Of a stretch of 64,000 bases of DNA, positions 32,631-41,215 are shown one piece after another. The position numbers were made by a program, and so were the translations under genes. The number at the start of each line of letters is the position of its first letter. Position 1 is the first letter of the stretch. Under the pieces are notes generated by a model. The model was not told the origin of the DNA, searched no databases, and was given only the letters and a program-made list of their open reading frames with translations. This DNA is from Paenibacillus sp. 1781tsa1 (lineage in GTDB: Bacteria > Bacillota > Bacilli > Paenibacillales > Paenibacillaceae), in assembly GCF_024159265.1 (NCBI RefSeq), contig NZ_JAMYWY010000001.1, positions 310,001 through 374,000 on the forward strand, written 5' to 3'.

Positions 32631-32675
32631 TATATAACAGGAGCATCATCCCACCTGTTACATATATAAATGCTG

Positions 32676-33347
32676 TTATACATGGCTGCTTGGATTAGAT
32701 GCTGTAAGTGGTTGCTTGCTTTTTTTTCGCGCCTGCCCCAAACGAAGAGCAAACACATGTACAGTCCAATATGCGGCCTCAGCAAACAAAATGCCTCCGG
32801 CGATATCCAGCAAGGAATGCTGTTTTACAAAAACAGTCGAAGCAATAATCAACCACAGCCATACTGACCAAGAGATGCGTGCCAAAGGTTTAAAGTTCAA
32901 GTGTCTGTTAATCACAATAAACAGCAAGTAGCTGGTCAGAACGTGAACACTTGGGAAACAATTGAAGGGCGCATCATTGGAATAGATAAACTGTACTAAC
33001 ACGCTGCTCAGATCAGTTCCGCCGATTTCCGGGCGTGGGACATGGGTAGGGAACACCGCAAAACAGACATTGGCAGCCATCACACCAATATTATAGGTAA
33101 TCAACGTACGCCAGAATAGCGACTTGTTTGTCAGACCCAGATAGAGAAATCCAAGATACAGAATGGGCATCCAGCTAATGTATGGATAAATAAATTCTTT
33201 GACAAAAGGAATCTGTGTGTCAATCCAAGCATAATTGTAGAATACATCACTTCCCGTGTTGCTGCCTAGAAATACGTAAATGGAGCCTTGGAGCGGTATG
33301 CACAGAATAGCCAGTAAATGCCCCCAGCGCTGAAAGAATGCTTTCAT
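32676..33347 (-). CDS. PAP2-superfamily membrane phosphatase
   Basis: The product is a 223-residue integral membrane protein of the lipid-phosphatase/IPC-synthase-like PAP2 group, with about six membrane helices. The three active-site pieces are partly visible: VPRP (103-106), FPSVH (131-135) with the usual Ser-x-His, and the nucleophile-supporting HSLLD (177-181). It probably dephosphorylates or transfers a lipid phosphate head group at the outer membrane face. Monocistronic. Confidence 0.88.
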   Translation of the reverse strand: MKAFFQRWGHLLAILCIPLQGSIYVFLGSNTGSDVFYNYAWIDTQIPFVKEFIYPYISWMPILYLGFLYLGLTNKSLFWRTLITYNIGVMAANVCFAVFPTHVPRPEIGGTDLSSVLVQFIYSNDAPFNCFPSVHVLTSYLLFIVINRHLNFKPLARISWSVWLWLIIASTVFVKQHSLLDIAGGILFAEAAYWTVHVFALRLGQARKKSKQPLTASNPSSHV

Positions 33348-33651
33348 AGTATCCCCCTGATTTCATTATGCATTGTGAAATTATCGTTAATTCATACTTA
33401 TAGATATATGACGTTGAAGAGTCGCCGCACCCCTGCAGCTTTAAACTATTGTAATACTATAATGGACAGATGAAGGTATAAACCATACCTGATTTTAGGG
33501 GAAATGCAGTCAGGATAAGTCTCTTTTTTGTTACTTTTATAGTTTTATCCATAATAGGGATATTCATTGTACTGGGGATGTGATACAACTATATTGGCAT
33601 ATAAATTCATATGACAACGAAAAAAGTAAACGAAATGAGGTAGGCAAATGT
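33348..33651. other. Divergent intergenic region
   Basis: Between the PAP2 and CPBP genes. I see AT-rich sequence suited to divergent promoters but no clear operator, RNA or gene. Confidence 0.4.
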
Positions 33652-34440
33652 ATGGTTAATCCGCAACCCAAGCCAAAACATTCCTTTTCTGAGCGCAAAC
33701 CTGTGCTCACCGTCGTGATTATTGAGCTACTTCTCTTGTTAGCCGTATTTGCGGCAGGAGCCATAGCGACGATAAAACAATTGGACTACACTTCCCCTGT
33801 ACTTATTTCCTTTACACCCATCGCAATTGTTCTGATGATCTATCTGACGTTCAGGCGCAAGTGGAGAGAGACCGGATTTCGATCCTTGCGAAGTATCCCA
33901 GCTGGCCACGCAAAGTATTATATTCCACTACTCCTTGTACTGGGTACACTTGCCTTAAAAGGATTTGGGGAGCTAAGCTTTTCACGGGTAGTCTTTTTCA
34001 TCTACTTTACCTTGCTCGTAGCTTTTGTTGAGGAAACGATCTATCGAGGACTTATTTTCAAAACATTGCTTCAAAAAAGTGCAGTGACCGCAGTCGTGAC
34101 CTCCAGCATCTTGTTTTCAATTACACATCTGCTAAATGCATTGTCTGGTCAAAATATGATGGATACGATTATGCAATTGGTCTATGCGCTGCTACTGGGA
34201 GCGGCACTGGCATTATTAATGCTGAAGAACGGAAATATCGTACCGCTTATTTTGTTTCATTTCATACATAATCTGATTCAATTCCTCGGGAATGATATGG
34301 AGGACACAGGAACACTTCCCTACGATCTTTTTATACTGGTAGTACTGATTGTATACTGTACCTGGTTAGTGTGGAGCAATCGAACCACTTCGATTATTCC
34401 TTCCCATGCAAGTGAGCAGGACAATGCGGTTGTTCATTAA
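33652..34440 (+). CDS. CPBP (CAAX/Abi) family intramembrane metalloprotease
   Basis: The product is a 262-residue protein with about eight membrane segments. The catalytic motif EETIYRG (Glu127-Glu128 and Arg132) is followed by ITHLLNAL and FHFIHNLIQF, the His and Asn elements of the family. The ATG at 33652 is preceded by GAGGTAGG. Bacterial members act in bacteriocin self-immunity or protein maturation; no peptide precursor is apparent next to it. Confidence 0.9.
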   Translation: MVNPQPKPKHSFSERKPVLTVVIIELLLLLAVFAAGAIATIKQLDYTSPVLISFTPIAIVLMIYLTFRRKWRETGFRSLRSIPAGHAKYYIPLLLVLGTLALKGFGELSFSRVVFFIYFTLLVAFVEETIYRGLIFKTLLQKSAVTAVVTSSILFSITHLLNALSGQNMMDTIMQLVYALLLGAALALLMLKNGNIVPLILFHFIHNLIQFLGNDMEDTGTLPYDLFILVVLIVYCTWLVWSNRTTSIIPSHASEQDNAVVH

Positions 34441-34581
34441 GGGTGTCGCTTGGAAGTAGTTATCTTACAGTTTCCCGTCAGCAGTGGGATCATGGTATAC
34501 TTCAGTCTGGCGGGAAGACAGATATGTTCATGATACGCGGTCTGCCTATCCGTACATTAGGTTCAGACAGTAGGTGATATA

Positions 34582-34818
34582 GTGGAGAAGACAGCACAAG
34601 GCGTAGCAGAATGGATGGTACAGGAGATTAAATTCACAGGAACACTTCATCAGGAAGCTGCCATAGAATATGTGAAGAACCATTTTGGCGAAGAGTTTAT
34701 TTTTGTGAACGAGAACGGTAATACATCATTGTCCAAGGAAGTGAAGAAAGCTTTCCGTAAGCTTCATCGTGGGCAGATCGCCTGGGATCGGGATGCATTT
34801 ATGTGGGCATGGACATAA
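34582..34818 (+). CDS. Small conserved protein, DUF6953-like
   Basis: The product is a 78-residue acidic/basic mixed soluble protein starting at GTG (MEKTAQGVAEWMVQEIKF) and ending KKAFRKLHRGQIAWDRDAFM then WAWT. This matches my memory of the DUF6953 family. The function is unknown. The ribosome site (TAGGTGATATA) is modest. Confidence 0.7.
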   Translation: MEKTAQGVAEWMVQEIKFTGTLHQEAAIEYVKNHFGEEFIFVNENGNTSLSKEVKKAFRKLHRGQIAWDRDAFMWAWT

Positions 34819-35026
34819 TGTGTTAAACTGTAGTGAGATGATTCATTGGTTGTGTTGGATATGCATGTCAGAATATTATATAAAAAATGTATAAGATGGA
34901 TTAGATCTGCATATCCTTTCATAAGACCGTACACAAGCGACCAGGCACATAAGCGTGATAAACCCTGTCCCCACGCGAGTTAATAACATGTATTTCCAAA
35001 GCTGTTTGAAAAGAAAATACAAAGAT
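34819..35026. other. Intergenic region before the cold-shock gene
   Basis: No gene or strong hairpin is seen. The cspA promoter begins at its end. Confidence 0.4.
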
Positions 35027-35055
35027 TTGCTTTTTGGCTGAATTGGAGTTATAAT
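35027..35055 (+). promoter_or_regulatory. Cold-shock gene promoter with long 5' leader
   Basis: TTGCTT, exactly 17 bases, then TATAAT. Initiation near 35062 gives an untranslated leader of about 150 bases, typical of cspA-type mRNAs whose leader controls stability and translation in the cold. Confidence 0.8.
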
Positions 35056-35213
35056 AAAAACAAGTTGTAGAGAGTGGAAAACCTAATTCATATATTGTAA
35101 AGGGCGATCACTTATAGGTTTATGACTGGTACCTTTTTCAATGTGTGAATTTTTATTTGCTTGCTGCAAAGAACAAAGGAACATGTTAATCTTTATTTGG
35201 AGGTGTAATTCAC

Positions 35214-35414
35214 ATGCAAAACGGAACAGTAAAATGGTTCAACGCTGATAAAGGCTTCGGTTTCATCGAAGTTGAAGGCGGAGAAGATGTATTCGTACAC
35301 TTCAGCGCTATTACAGGCGAAGGCTTCAAAACGCTGGACGAAGGTCAACGCGTGCAATTTAAAATTGTACAAGGAAACCGTGGTCCTCAAGCAGAAGAAG
35401 TTGTAAAACTGTAA
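35214..35414 (+). CDS. cspA: Cold-shock protein, CspA/CspB family
   Basis: The product is a 66-residue nucleic-acid chaperone with a single OB fold. It contains RNP1 ([10 protein letters not shown]) and RNP2 (DVFVHFSAI). It binds single-stranded RNA/DNA and melts structures at low temperature. TTTGGAGGTG precedes the ATG. The symbol is generic because paralogs are usual. Confidence 0.97.
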   Translation: MQNGTVKWFNADKGFGFIEVEGGEDVFVHFSAITGEGFKTLDEGQRVQFKIVQGNRGPQAEEVVKL

Positions 35415-35423
35415 TTAAAGCAT

Positions 35424-35470
35424 AGCTGCCTTTAACATGTTATAATGGTAAAGGCAGCTTCTTTTTTTTG
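35424..35470 (+). terminator. Terminator after the cold-shock gene
   Basis: AGCTGCCTTTA and TAAAGGCAGCT flank a 14-base loop, followed by TTCTTTTTTTT. Confidence 0.9.
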
Positions 35471-35602
35471 ATTAGTTATATAAAAGTCGACCCAATAGTT
35501 GTCGAGACAGAAGTTCGGTGGTACGTAAAACTTCCGCTAAGTGTAGGCTTCTGTGAAATAACGTCGGTTAGATGTTTTTCCATAACAAAGGGGGTAGAAG
35601 TC

Positions 35603-35830
35603 ATGTATAATCGCAAAAAACCGTTGGAAGAGATTCCACAAGCTGATGCGGCAATCTGGGAATGTACGAGTGATACGTGCAAAGGATGGATGCGGGACAA
35701 TTTTGCGTTTGATAACGTACCTACTTGTCCGATATGTGCTTCTGAGATGGTCAGCACGACTAGGATGCTACCATTGCTTGAGAATTCGAATAGTAATCTG
35801 AAAACGATGCCTAAAGGAAATCGGATTTAA
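35603..35830 (+). CDS. YdjO-like cold-inducible zinc-ribbon protein
   Basis: The product is a 75-residue protein. It opens MYNRKKPLEEIPQADAAIWE, followed by two Cys pairs, CTSDTC and CPIC, forming a likely zinc ribbon. This matches the B. subtilis YdjO family, often found beside csp genes. The start at 35603 has AAGGGGG before it; the open frame upstream has no ribosome site and includes the csp terminator. The role is unknown; co-location suggests cold adaptation. Confidence 0.85.
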   Translation: MYNRKKPLEEIPQADAAIWECTSDTCKGWMRDNFAFDNVPTCPICASEMVSTTRMLPLLENSNSNLKTMPKGNRI

Positions 35831-35837
35831 CATAGCT

Positions 35838-35958
35838 TACCCGCCTCTAACGAGGTGTTTTTTTTTAAGATCAAACAGACACCCTGTGCGAAGGTAAGGG
35901 TATTAAATATGAAGTTCCCGGCATTCGTTTTAGCGAATGCCTTTTTTTGTATCTTTTT
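35838..35958 (+). terminator. Two tandem terminators
   Basis: The first is GCCTC-TAAC-GAGGT followed by GTTTTTTTTT (to 35868). The second is GGCATTCG and CGAATGCC around TTTTAG, followed by TTTTTTT (35927-35958). Confidence 0.8.
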
Positions 35959-36002
35959 TTACAGAAAGTATACTTTAATTGATGGGAATCGTATGAAAAG
36001 AT

Positions 36003-36044
36003 AAAGACCCTTTTCGCTATACGCAAAAAGGGTCTTTGTTGTGA
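36003..36044. terminator. Bidirectional terminator before the Sm-like gene
   Basis: AAAGACCCTTTT and AAAAAGGGTCTTT form a strong stem around CGCTATACGC. On the minus strand it ends the gene at 36073. Confidence 0.8.
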
Positions 36045-36072
36045 CTACAATTGTACCACGTCCAGCTTGAGT

Positions 36073-36420
36073 TTAGATGAACAGGAATGGCAGCAGAAAT
36101 AATGTTGCTACCAGAGCCAGATCGATTCCTGCTCCGTAGCCGTAACCTCCACCGTATCCTCCATATCCATATGGACCGTAGGCCGAAGATTTAACTTTCT
36201 TTGATGCAACAGCGTTTTTCTTGCTGCTTTTTACCAGCTGCTGTTTGGATTTGACTGAACACAGCCTTGGCCCCTCGAAACATCCGTTCAAATAAACTTT
36301 CCCATCACGACATTGACTAAGTGTACCATACATATGCTTACCGTCTTTCATAACAAGACAAACGGAACGTCCAACGTGCGGAGAAACCGTTTCTTCACAT
36401 ACCGGATTAATTCTGTACAT
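36073..36420 (-). CDS. Small Sm-like, Gly/Tyr-rich membrane protein
   Basis: The product is a 115-residue protein that I cannot assign to a named family. Three parts are visible. Residues about 14-50 resemble an Sm fold strand pattern (VGRSVCLVMKDGKHMYGTLS then DGKVYLNG). A Lys/Ser-rich linker leads into a Gly-Tyr repeat (YGPYGYGGYGGGYGYGAG). The C-terminus is one membrane helix (LALVATLFLLPFLFI). The ATG at 36420 is six bases after GAGGAGG. Gly-Tyr tracts plus a terminal membrane helix occur in some Bacillales spore-surface proteins, so a spore role is possible (inference). Confidence 0.7.
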   Translation of the reverse strand: MYRINPVCEETVSPHVGRSVCLVMKDGKHMYGTLSQCRDGKVYLNGCFEGPRLCSVKSKQQLVKSSKKNAVASKKVKSSAYGPYGYGGYGGGYGYGAGIDLALVATLFLLPFLFI

Positions 36421-36584
36421 GCATATCCTCCTCATTAGATGCGGTTGCCGCTTGAATTCAACGGTTTGTATATCATAGTAAAGAGAAGAGGATTTGGTAT
36501 GGACGAGTACCCGGAAAATCGAATAGGGAGGAGCCGTTTTTGAATCTGTTCCATACACTGGGAGGAGTGAGGAGGGGATGTCGC

Positions 36585-37319
36585 GTGGATTATCATGACA
36601 TGCTGGCTCGTTTAGGGGAGGGAAGTGCCCACCCCGGAGGGTTTTTGGCAACACTGAAGTTATTGGATAGCTTATCTCTGCCTGCGGGTAGTCGTATCCT
36701 TGAGATAGGATGTGGCACCGGGAGGACGGCCTGTTACCTGGCTAAAAGTGGATATCAAGTAACAGCCATTGATCTTCATCGCAATATGTTGGATAAGGCA
36801 GTTCGGCGAGCAAGACGAGAAGGGGTGGATGTCCGATTTGTTCAGGCTGATGTAGCATCGTTGCCTTTTCCGGAAAATGATTTTGATATGGTGTTCGTGG
36901 AGTCGGTTACGATCTTCACACCATGGCGGAGTGCACTTAATGAGTATAGAAGAGTGTTGAAGCCCGGTGGACTTTTGGTGGATCGGGAGATGGTTTTATC
37001 CGGCCAGAAGACCGAATTGATGTATCGCAGACTAAAACAATTCTACGGTATACGAACCCTGGTAACGGCGACGGCATGGAGAAAACGCCTAAAACAGTGT
37101 GGCTTCACCAAGGTAGAAGTCAAAGAACATTCACGATCTATAGGAAAATGGGGCGTTGATCATGATCCGCATCGTGAGATCGACATGAATTGGTTTGAGG
37201 ATGAACGTATGCAGCGAATGAGTCAGACCAATGATCGGTTGCTCGCGAAATACGGCAAAAAGTTGGGGTATGCTGTTTTTCAGGCTAGGGCGCCGTTGGA
37301 GATCAAAAAGGAAAAATAG
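36585..37319 (+). CDS. Class I SAM-dependent methyltransferase
   Basis: The product is a 244-residue soluble enzyme with the methyltransferase_11 fold. SAM motif I is ILEIGCGTGRTACYLA, motif II VTAIDLHRNMLDKAV, and a later RVLKPGGLLVDREMVL. I chose the GTG at 36585 (VDYHDMLARLGEGSAHPGGF) because GAGGAGGGG lies just before it and homologs begin near there. A TTG at 36540 with GGGAGGAG is also possible and adds 15 residues. Substrate unknown. Confidence 0.88.
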   Translation: MDYHDMLARLGEGSAHPGGFLATLKLLDSLSLPAGSRILEIGCGTGRTACYLAKSGYQVTAIDLHRNMLDKAVRRARREGVDVRFVQADVASLPFPENDFDMVFVESVTIFTPWRSALNEYRRVLKPGGLLVDREMVLSGQKTELMYRRLKQFYGIRTLVTATAWRKRLKQCGFTKVEVKEHSRSIGKWGVDHDPHREIDMNWFEDERMQRMSQTNDRLLAKYGKKLGYAVFQARAPLEIKKEK

Positions 37320-37322
37320 GAA

Positions 37323-37357
37323 AAAGGCAACTCGCACAATAGTTGTGGGTTGCCTTT
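37323..37357. terminator. Bidirectional terminator
   Basis: AAAGGCAAC and GTTGCCTTT with an inner CACAA/TTGTG stem. It lies between the converging methyltransferase and GntR genes. Confidence 0.85.
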
Positions 37358-37379
37358 GGTTTGTTTCGGGCAGAACGTA

Positions 37380-38024
37380 CTAAAGCATATCGTTATCAAT
37401 AATCCGCCAGTGGTGTTTGAGCAGGGCTTCCAGTTGGTTCTTATCCTTGGCTCGAAAAGCACTTAAAATTTGTCGGTGCTCTTCATTAACTTCGAGTAGT
37501 ACCTCAGATAGCTTTGGTTTATTATCACTAACATACGACTGCCGGATGAAGCTGTTCTTCAATGTGTTTAACATCTCAATTACTGTGGCGTTACCACATC
37601 GCTGAATGTACAGGTTATGGAACTGATATTGGTTCTTGTTGTAGGCAGCAAGATCAAGCTGGCTGATATCTTCGTCCATTCGGACAACGAGAGTTTCCAT
37701 TTCCAAAAGTTCAGATGGCCTGAGATGGTCTGCTGCGAGAGTAGCAGCAAGTGCCTCCAGCACACCAATCGCTTGGGAGAACTCCAATTTTTTGCCCGCA
37801 TCAAAAGGAGTGACAATAAATCCCCTGCGTGGGATGTATTGCAGCAGATTGTCTGAAGCCAGCTGGAAAAGGGCCTCCCGAGTAGGCGTGCGACTGATGT
37901 CCAGTTTTTTGCATATTTCAGCCTCGTTGATCTTCTGGTTGGGAAGTAGCGTCCCGTCCTGAATCTTCTGGGCAATGTAATCGTATACGTGATCTTTCAA
38001 GGACCGGTATTTGGGTACCTCCAT
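37380..38024 (-). CDS. GntR-family regulator, FadR subfamily (FCD domain)
   Basis: The product is a 214-residue repressor-type regulator. The N-terminal winged helix (about 1-75) has LKDHVYDYIAQKIQDGTLLP then NQKINEAEICKKLDISRTPT, followed by the FCD ligand domain (about 80-210), with metal-type His residues in YQFHNLYI and EHRQILSAF. It is divergent from the amino-acid transport/arginine genes. Identical TTGTATACAA palindromes before that operon and before rocD are its likely operators (inference). Confidence 0.9.
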   Translation of the reverse strand: MEVPKYRSLKDHVYDYIAQKIQDGTLLPNQKINEAEICKKLDISRTPTREALFQLASDNLLQYIPRRGFIVTPFDAGKKLEFSQAIGVLEALAATLAADHLRPSELLEMETLVVRMDEDISQLDLAAYNKNQYQFHNLYIQRCGNATVIEMLNTLKNSFIRQSYVSDNKPKLSEVLLEVNEEHRQILSAFRAKDKNQLEALLKHHWRIIDNDML

Positions 38025-38350
38025 ACCGAATCCTCCTTTCTATGTATAGTGAATAATTAGGTGGGTGTGAGGCGGTACTGCGTGCGCCGTTCAGGAGTTT
38101 CAAGTTTTTATCATCTTAACACCGAGGGGGAAGTTGGGCAAGTAAACTTCCTGCTTAAGTCGATGTGAGTGTTGTGTTATATAAAGCACATTTTATGGAA
38201 TATAAGCGTATAATTGTTTAAAAAATGATTGTGATAACTCAGAATGTTTGTTAGTATTACTTACATATAAGTCCATATATTGTCTTATGTATATTGTATA
38301 CAAATTTATCTTTATGCTACTAAGTCCAAAAAAGAATAGGGGTATGCTGT
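38025..38350. other. GntR-ABC transporter divergent control region
   Basis: This 326-base AT-rich region contains the operator at 38294-38303. I see no RNA gene. A weak promoter (TTGTCT at 38280 with an AT-rich -10 after the operator) would place the operator in the spacer. Confidence 0.5.
38294..38303. promoter_or_regulatory. Probable GntR operator upstream of the amino-acid ABC genes
   Basis: TTGTATACAA is a perfect palindrome 48 bases before the binding-protein start and is identical to the site in the rocD promoter. Confidence 0.7.
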
Positions 38351-39172
38351 GTGAGAAAAGTTTTGTTGCCAATGATTCTGCTGTTAGTGGTTGTAATCAT
38401 GTCCGCATGTGGTCAGGAAAAAACGACAGGGAACGGATCAGATGCTACATCGTCTTCTGGAAGTAGTTCTGCGGAAAAGAAAGTAATTGTACTTGGGACC
38501 AGTGCGGACTATGCACCCTATGAGTTTCATAAGAAAATTGATGGTAAAGATACTATCGTAGGTTTTGACATCGAGATCGCCAAAGCAATTGCGGCTGATC
38601 TGGGGGCCGAGCTGAAGATTGAGGACATGGACTTTGATGGTCTTCTTATGGCCCTGGGTACAGATAAGGTTGATTTTGTAATATCGGGCTTAACCCCTAC
38701 CGAAGAACGAAAGAAGAATGTTGATTTTACGGATATCTACTATTATGCAGAGCAGGCTGTACTTGTTAGAGAAGGGGAAGATGCGGCATTAGAGTCAGTG
38801 GATGATCTATCGGATAAGCAGGTTGGCGTACAGAAGAGTTCCATTCAGGAAGGGATTGCTCAGGAAATAGAAGGGGCGAAGCTCACTTCTCTGGCTAAAA
38901 TACCTGAACTGATCCTGGAGTTGCAGACGGGGCGCGTAGATGCGCTCATTTTGGAGAAGCCGGTGGCTGAGCAGTATGTGAAGAACCAGAAGGGGCTTGT
39001 TGTTGCGGGTGTGGAGATTGAACAAGCTGAAGATGAGGGTGGTTCGGCCATCGCAGTGAAGAAAGGTAATCAGGAGCTGTTGGATCAGATCAACACTACA
39101 TTGGAAAAGCTCAAAACGAATGGAGATATTGAACGTTTCGTTGTTGAAGCGAATGAGATGCTGGGTGAATAA
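38351..39172 (+). CDS. Amino-acid ABC transporter substrate-binding lipoprotein
   Basis: The product is a 273-residue polar-amino-acid binding protein (SBP family 3). The lipobox gives Cys20 (VVVIMSAC), followed by a Ser/Thr-rich linker. The family signature is VGFDIEIAKAIAADLGAELK, and the ligand-site region VDFVISGLTPTEERKKNVDF is typical of Lys/Arg/Orn or Gln binders. GTG start. With arginase and ornithine aminotransferase downstream, arginine or ornithine is the likely ligand (inference). Confidence 0.93.
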   Translation: MRKVLLPMILLLVVVIMSACGQEKTTGNGSDATSSSGSSSAEKKVIVLGTSADYAPYEFHKKIDGKDTIVGFDIEIAKAIAADLGAELKIEDMDFDGLLMALGTDKVDFVISGLTPTEERKKNVDFTDIYYYAEQAVLVREGEDAALESVDDLSDKQVGVQKSSIQEGIAQEIEGAKLTSLAKIPELILELQTGRVDALILEKPVAEQYVKNQKGLVVAGVEIEQAEDEGGSAIAVKKGNQELLDQINTTLEKLKTNGDIERFVVEANEMLGE

Positions 39173-39195
39173 ACCGGACGAGTGAGGGGTATGCC

Positions 39196-39852
39196 GTGAA
39201 TTTAGATTTTTCCTTTCTATTAGAACATTGGCAGGATTATGCCCGAAGTGCGTGGGTCACGCTTGAACTTTCCTTCTTCGGCGTATTGTTTGGTACATTC
39301 CTTGGTGTGATCATGGCATTAATGCGTATATCCCGAATATGGCCAATTAAATTGGTCGCTTCGGCGTATATTGAGCTCATTCGAGGAACGCCAATGCTGG
39401 TACAGATTCTTATTATTCATTATGGTCTGACGGTTGTAGGTGTGAACTTGCCGGCATTTATGTCGGGGGTGGTAGCTCTGACGATGAATAGCTCGGCTTA
39501 TATGGCTGAGGTGTTCAGGGCCGGGATTCAAGCGATTGATAAAGGGCAGACAGAGGCTTCGCGCTCACTTGGCATGACGCATGGTATGACACTTCGCTAT
39601 ATTATACTTCCACAGGCCTTTCGTAACATGCTTCCAGCTATCGGTAATGAATTCATTATTATCATTAAAGATTCTTCGCTTGTTTCCATGATCGGCATAG
39701 CCGAAATTATATACACGGCCAGAACGATTCAAGGTGTTACGTTCCAGCCTCTTGCTCCGCTGCTTGTTGCCGCTGGCCTCTACTTTATAATCACATTTAC
39801 ACTGGCCAACTTGCTCTCTTGGTTGGAACGTAGACTGTCTACTTCTCGATAA
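39196..39852 (+). CDS. Amino-acid ABC transporter permease (HisM/GlnP type)
   Basis: The product is a 218-residue permease with about five membrane segments. The EAA loop is QTEASRSLGMTHGMTLRYII then LPQAFRNMLPAIGNEFI. The GTG start has GAGGGGTATGCC before it and lies 23 bases after the binding-protein gene. The ATPase that normally completes this importer is not encoded next to it; the next gene is rocD. Confidence 0.93.
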   Translation: MNLDFSFLLEHWQDYARSAWVTLELSFFGVLFGTFLGVIMALMRISRIWPIKLVASAYIELIRGTPMLVQILIIHYGLTVVGVNLPAFMSGVVALTMNSSAYMAEVFRAGIQAIDKGQTEASRSLGMTHGMTLRYIILPQAFRNMLPAIGNEFIIIIKDSSLVSMIGIAEIIYTARTIQGVTFQPLAPLLVAAGLYFIITFTLANLLSWLERRLSTSR

Positions 39853-39946
39853 CTATTGATAAAGGATTCGGTTCGAAGAAAGGTTGGGAGTAGGCTACTG
39901 TGGAAATCGCGGGATGTAGTCGTAAATGGCTGTGGTATCGCATACA

Positions 39947-39975
39947 TTGATATTGTATTTTGTATACAATATTTT
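39947..39975 (+). promoter_or_regulatory. rocD promoter with embedded GntR operator
   Basis: TTGATA (39947-39952), a 17-base spacer, TATTTT (39970-39975). The palindrome TTGTATACAA fills 39960-39969, between -35 and -10. A bound repressor would block RNA polymerase directly. Confidence 0.75.
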
Positions 39976-39994
39976 GGAAAGGTGTTGGGTGTGT

Positions 39995-41215
39995 ATGTCA
40001 GATTCCAAAATGTTAATGGATTGGTCGGAGCGTTACGCTGCACCTAATTATCATCCGCTCCCTATTGTGATTGAACAGGCGGAAGGGGTATGGGTGGAAG
40101 ACCCTGAAGGCCGTCGTTATATGGATATGTTAAGTGCATACTCTGCATTGAATCATGGTCACAGACATCCTGTAATCATACAGGCGCTCAAGGATCAGGC
40201 AGATCAGGTTACGCTGACATCACGGGCATTCCATAGCAGTTCTGCTTCTCTTTTTTATCAGAAACTCTCACAATTCACAGGGAAATCCAAGATTCTCGCC
40301 ATGAATACAGGAGCTGAAGCGGTGGAGACTGCGGTAAAGGCGGTACGTAGATGGGCTTATCGTTGTAAAGGTGTAACGGAGAATCAAGCCGAAATTATCG
40401 TATGCTCTGGTAACTTTCATGGAAGAACCCTGACGGTTACCTCATTTTCTTCTTCAGCGGAGTATAAAAAAGATTTTGGACCGTTCACACCTGGATTCCG
40501 GATTATTCCCTATGGAGATATTGAAGCGCTGAAAAAAGCCATTACGCCAAATACGGCTGGTTTTCTTGTAGAGCCTATTCAGGGGGAAGCTGGAATTGTT
40601 ATCCCGCCTGATGGATATTTGGCTGAAGCCTTTGCTCTGTGTAAGAGCCAGAAGGTGTTGACCGTAGCTGATGAGATCCAGACCGGATTTGGAAGAACGG
40701 GGCGACGTTTTGCTTCCGACTGGGAAGGGGTTGAACCAGACATCTGGATTATGGGCAAAGCGCTGGGGGGAGGAGTCATGCCAATCTCGGCTATCGCTGC
40801 TGATGCGGAGATACTGGATTTGTTTGAACCGGGCTCTCATGGCTCAACGTTTGGGGGGAACCCACTCGCCTGCGCCGTGGCTATAGCGGCACTGAACGTT
40901 CTTGAAGATGAGAAGCTTGCGGAGCGATCGGAGCGTCTGGGGAACTATTTTATGAAAAAGCTTCGTGATATTCGCAGTTCGGCTATCCGGGACATTCGGG
41001 GAAAGGGTTTATTTATTGGTGTTGAACTGCATGAATCAGCGCGTCCTTATTGTGAGCGATTGATGTCTGCGGGATTACTGTGTAAAGAAACCCATGAAAC
41101 CACCATTCGATTTGCTCCACCGCTGACGATTAAAGAGTCCGAGATTGAATGGGCAATGGAGAGAATTGAGCAGGTTCTGATCAATAATGAAGGAGCTGAC
41201 CTACATGAAAAATGA
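39995..41215 (+). CDS. rocD: Ornithine aminotransferase
   Basis: The product is a 406-residue class III PLP aminotransferase converting ornithine and 2-oxoglutarate to glutamate semialdehyde. Signatures: [71 protein letters not shown] and the PLP-Lys in [16 protein letters not shown]. Start chosen at 39995 ([10 protein letters not shown]), which has GGAAAGGTG about 10 bases before it. The arginase gene overlaps its end by 11 bases, consistent with an arginine-to-glutamate route. Confidence 0.94.
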   Translation: MSDSKMLMDWSERYAAPNYHPLPIVIEQAEGVWVEDPEGRRYMDMLSAYSALNHGHRHPVIIQALKDQADQVTLTSRAFHSSSASLFYQKLSQFTGKSKILAMNTGAEAVETAVKAVRRWAYRCKGVTENQAEIIVCSGNFHGRTLTVTSFSSSAEYKKDFGPFTPGFRIIPYGDIEALKKAITPNTAGFLVEPIQGEAGIVIPPDGYLAEAFALCKSQKVLTVADEIQTGFGRTGRRFASDWEGVEPDIWIMGKALGGGVMPISAIAADAEILDLFEPGSHGSTFGGNPLACAVAIAALNVLEDEKLAERSERLGNYFMKKLRDIRSSAIRDIRGKGLFIGVELHESARPYCERLMSAGLLCKETHETTIRFAPPLTIKESEIEWAMERIEQVLINNEGADLHEK

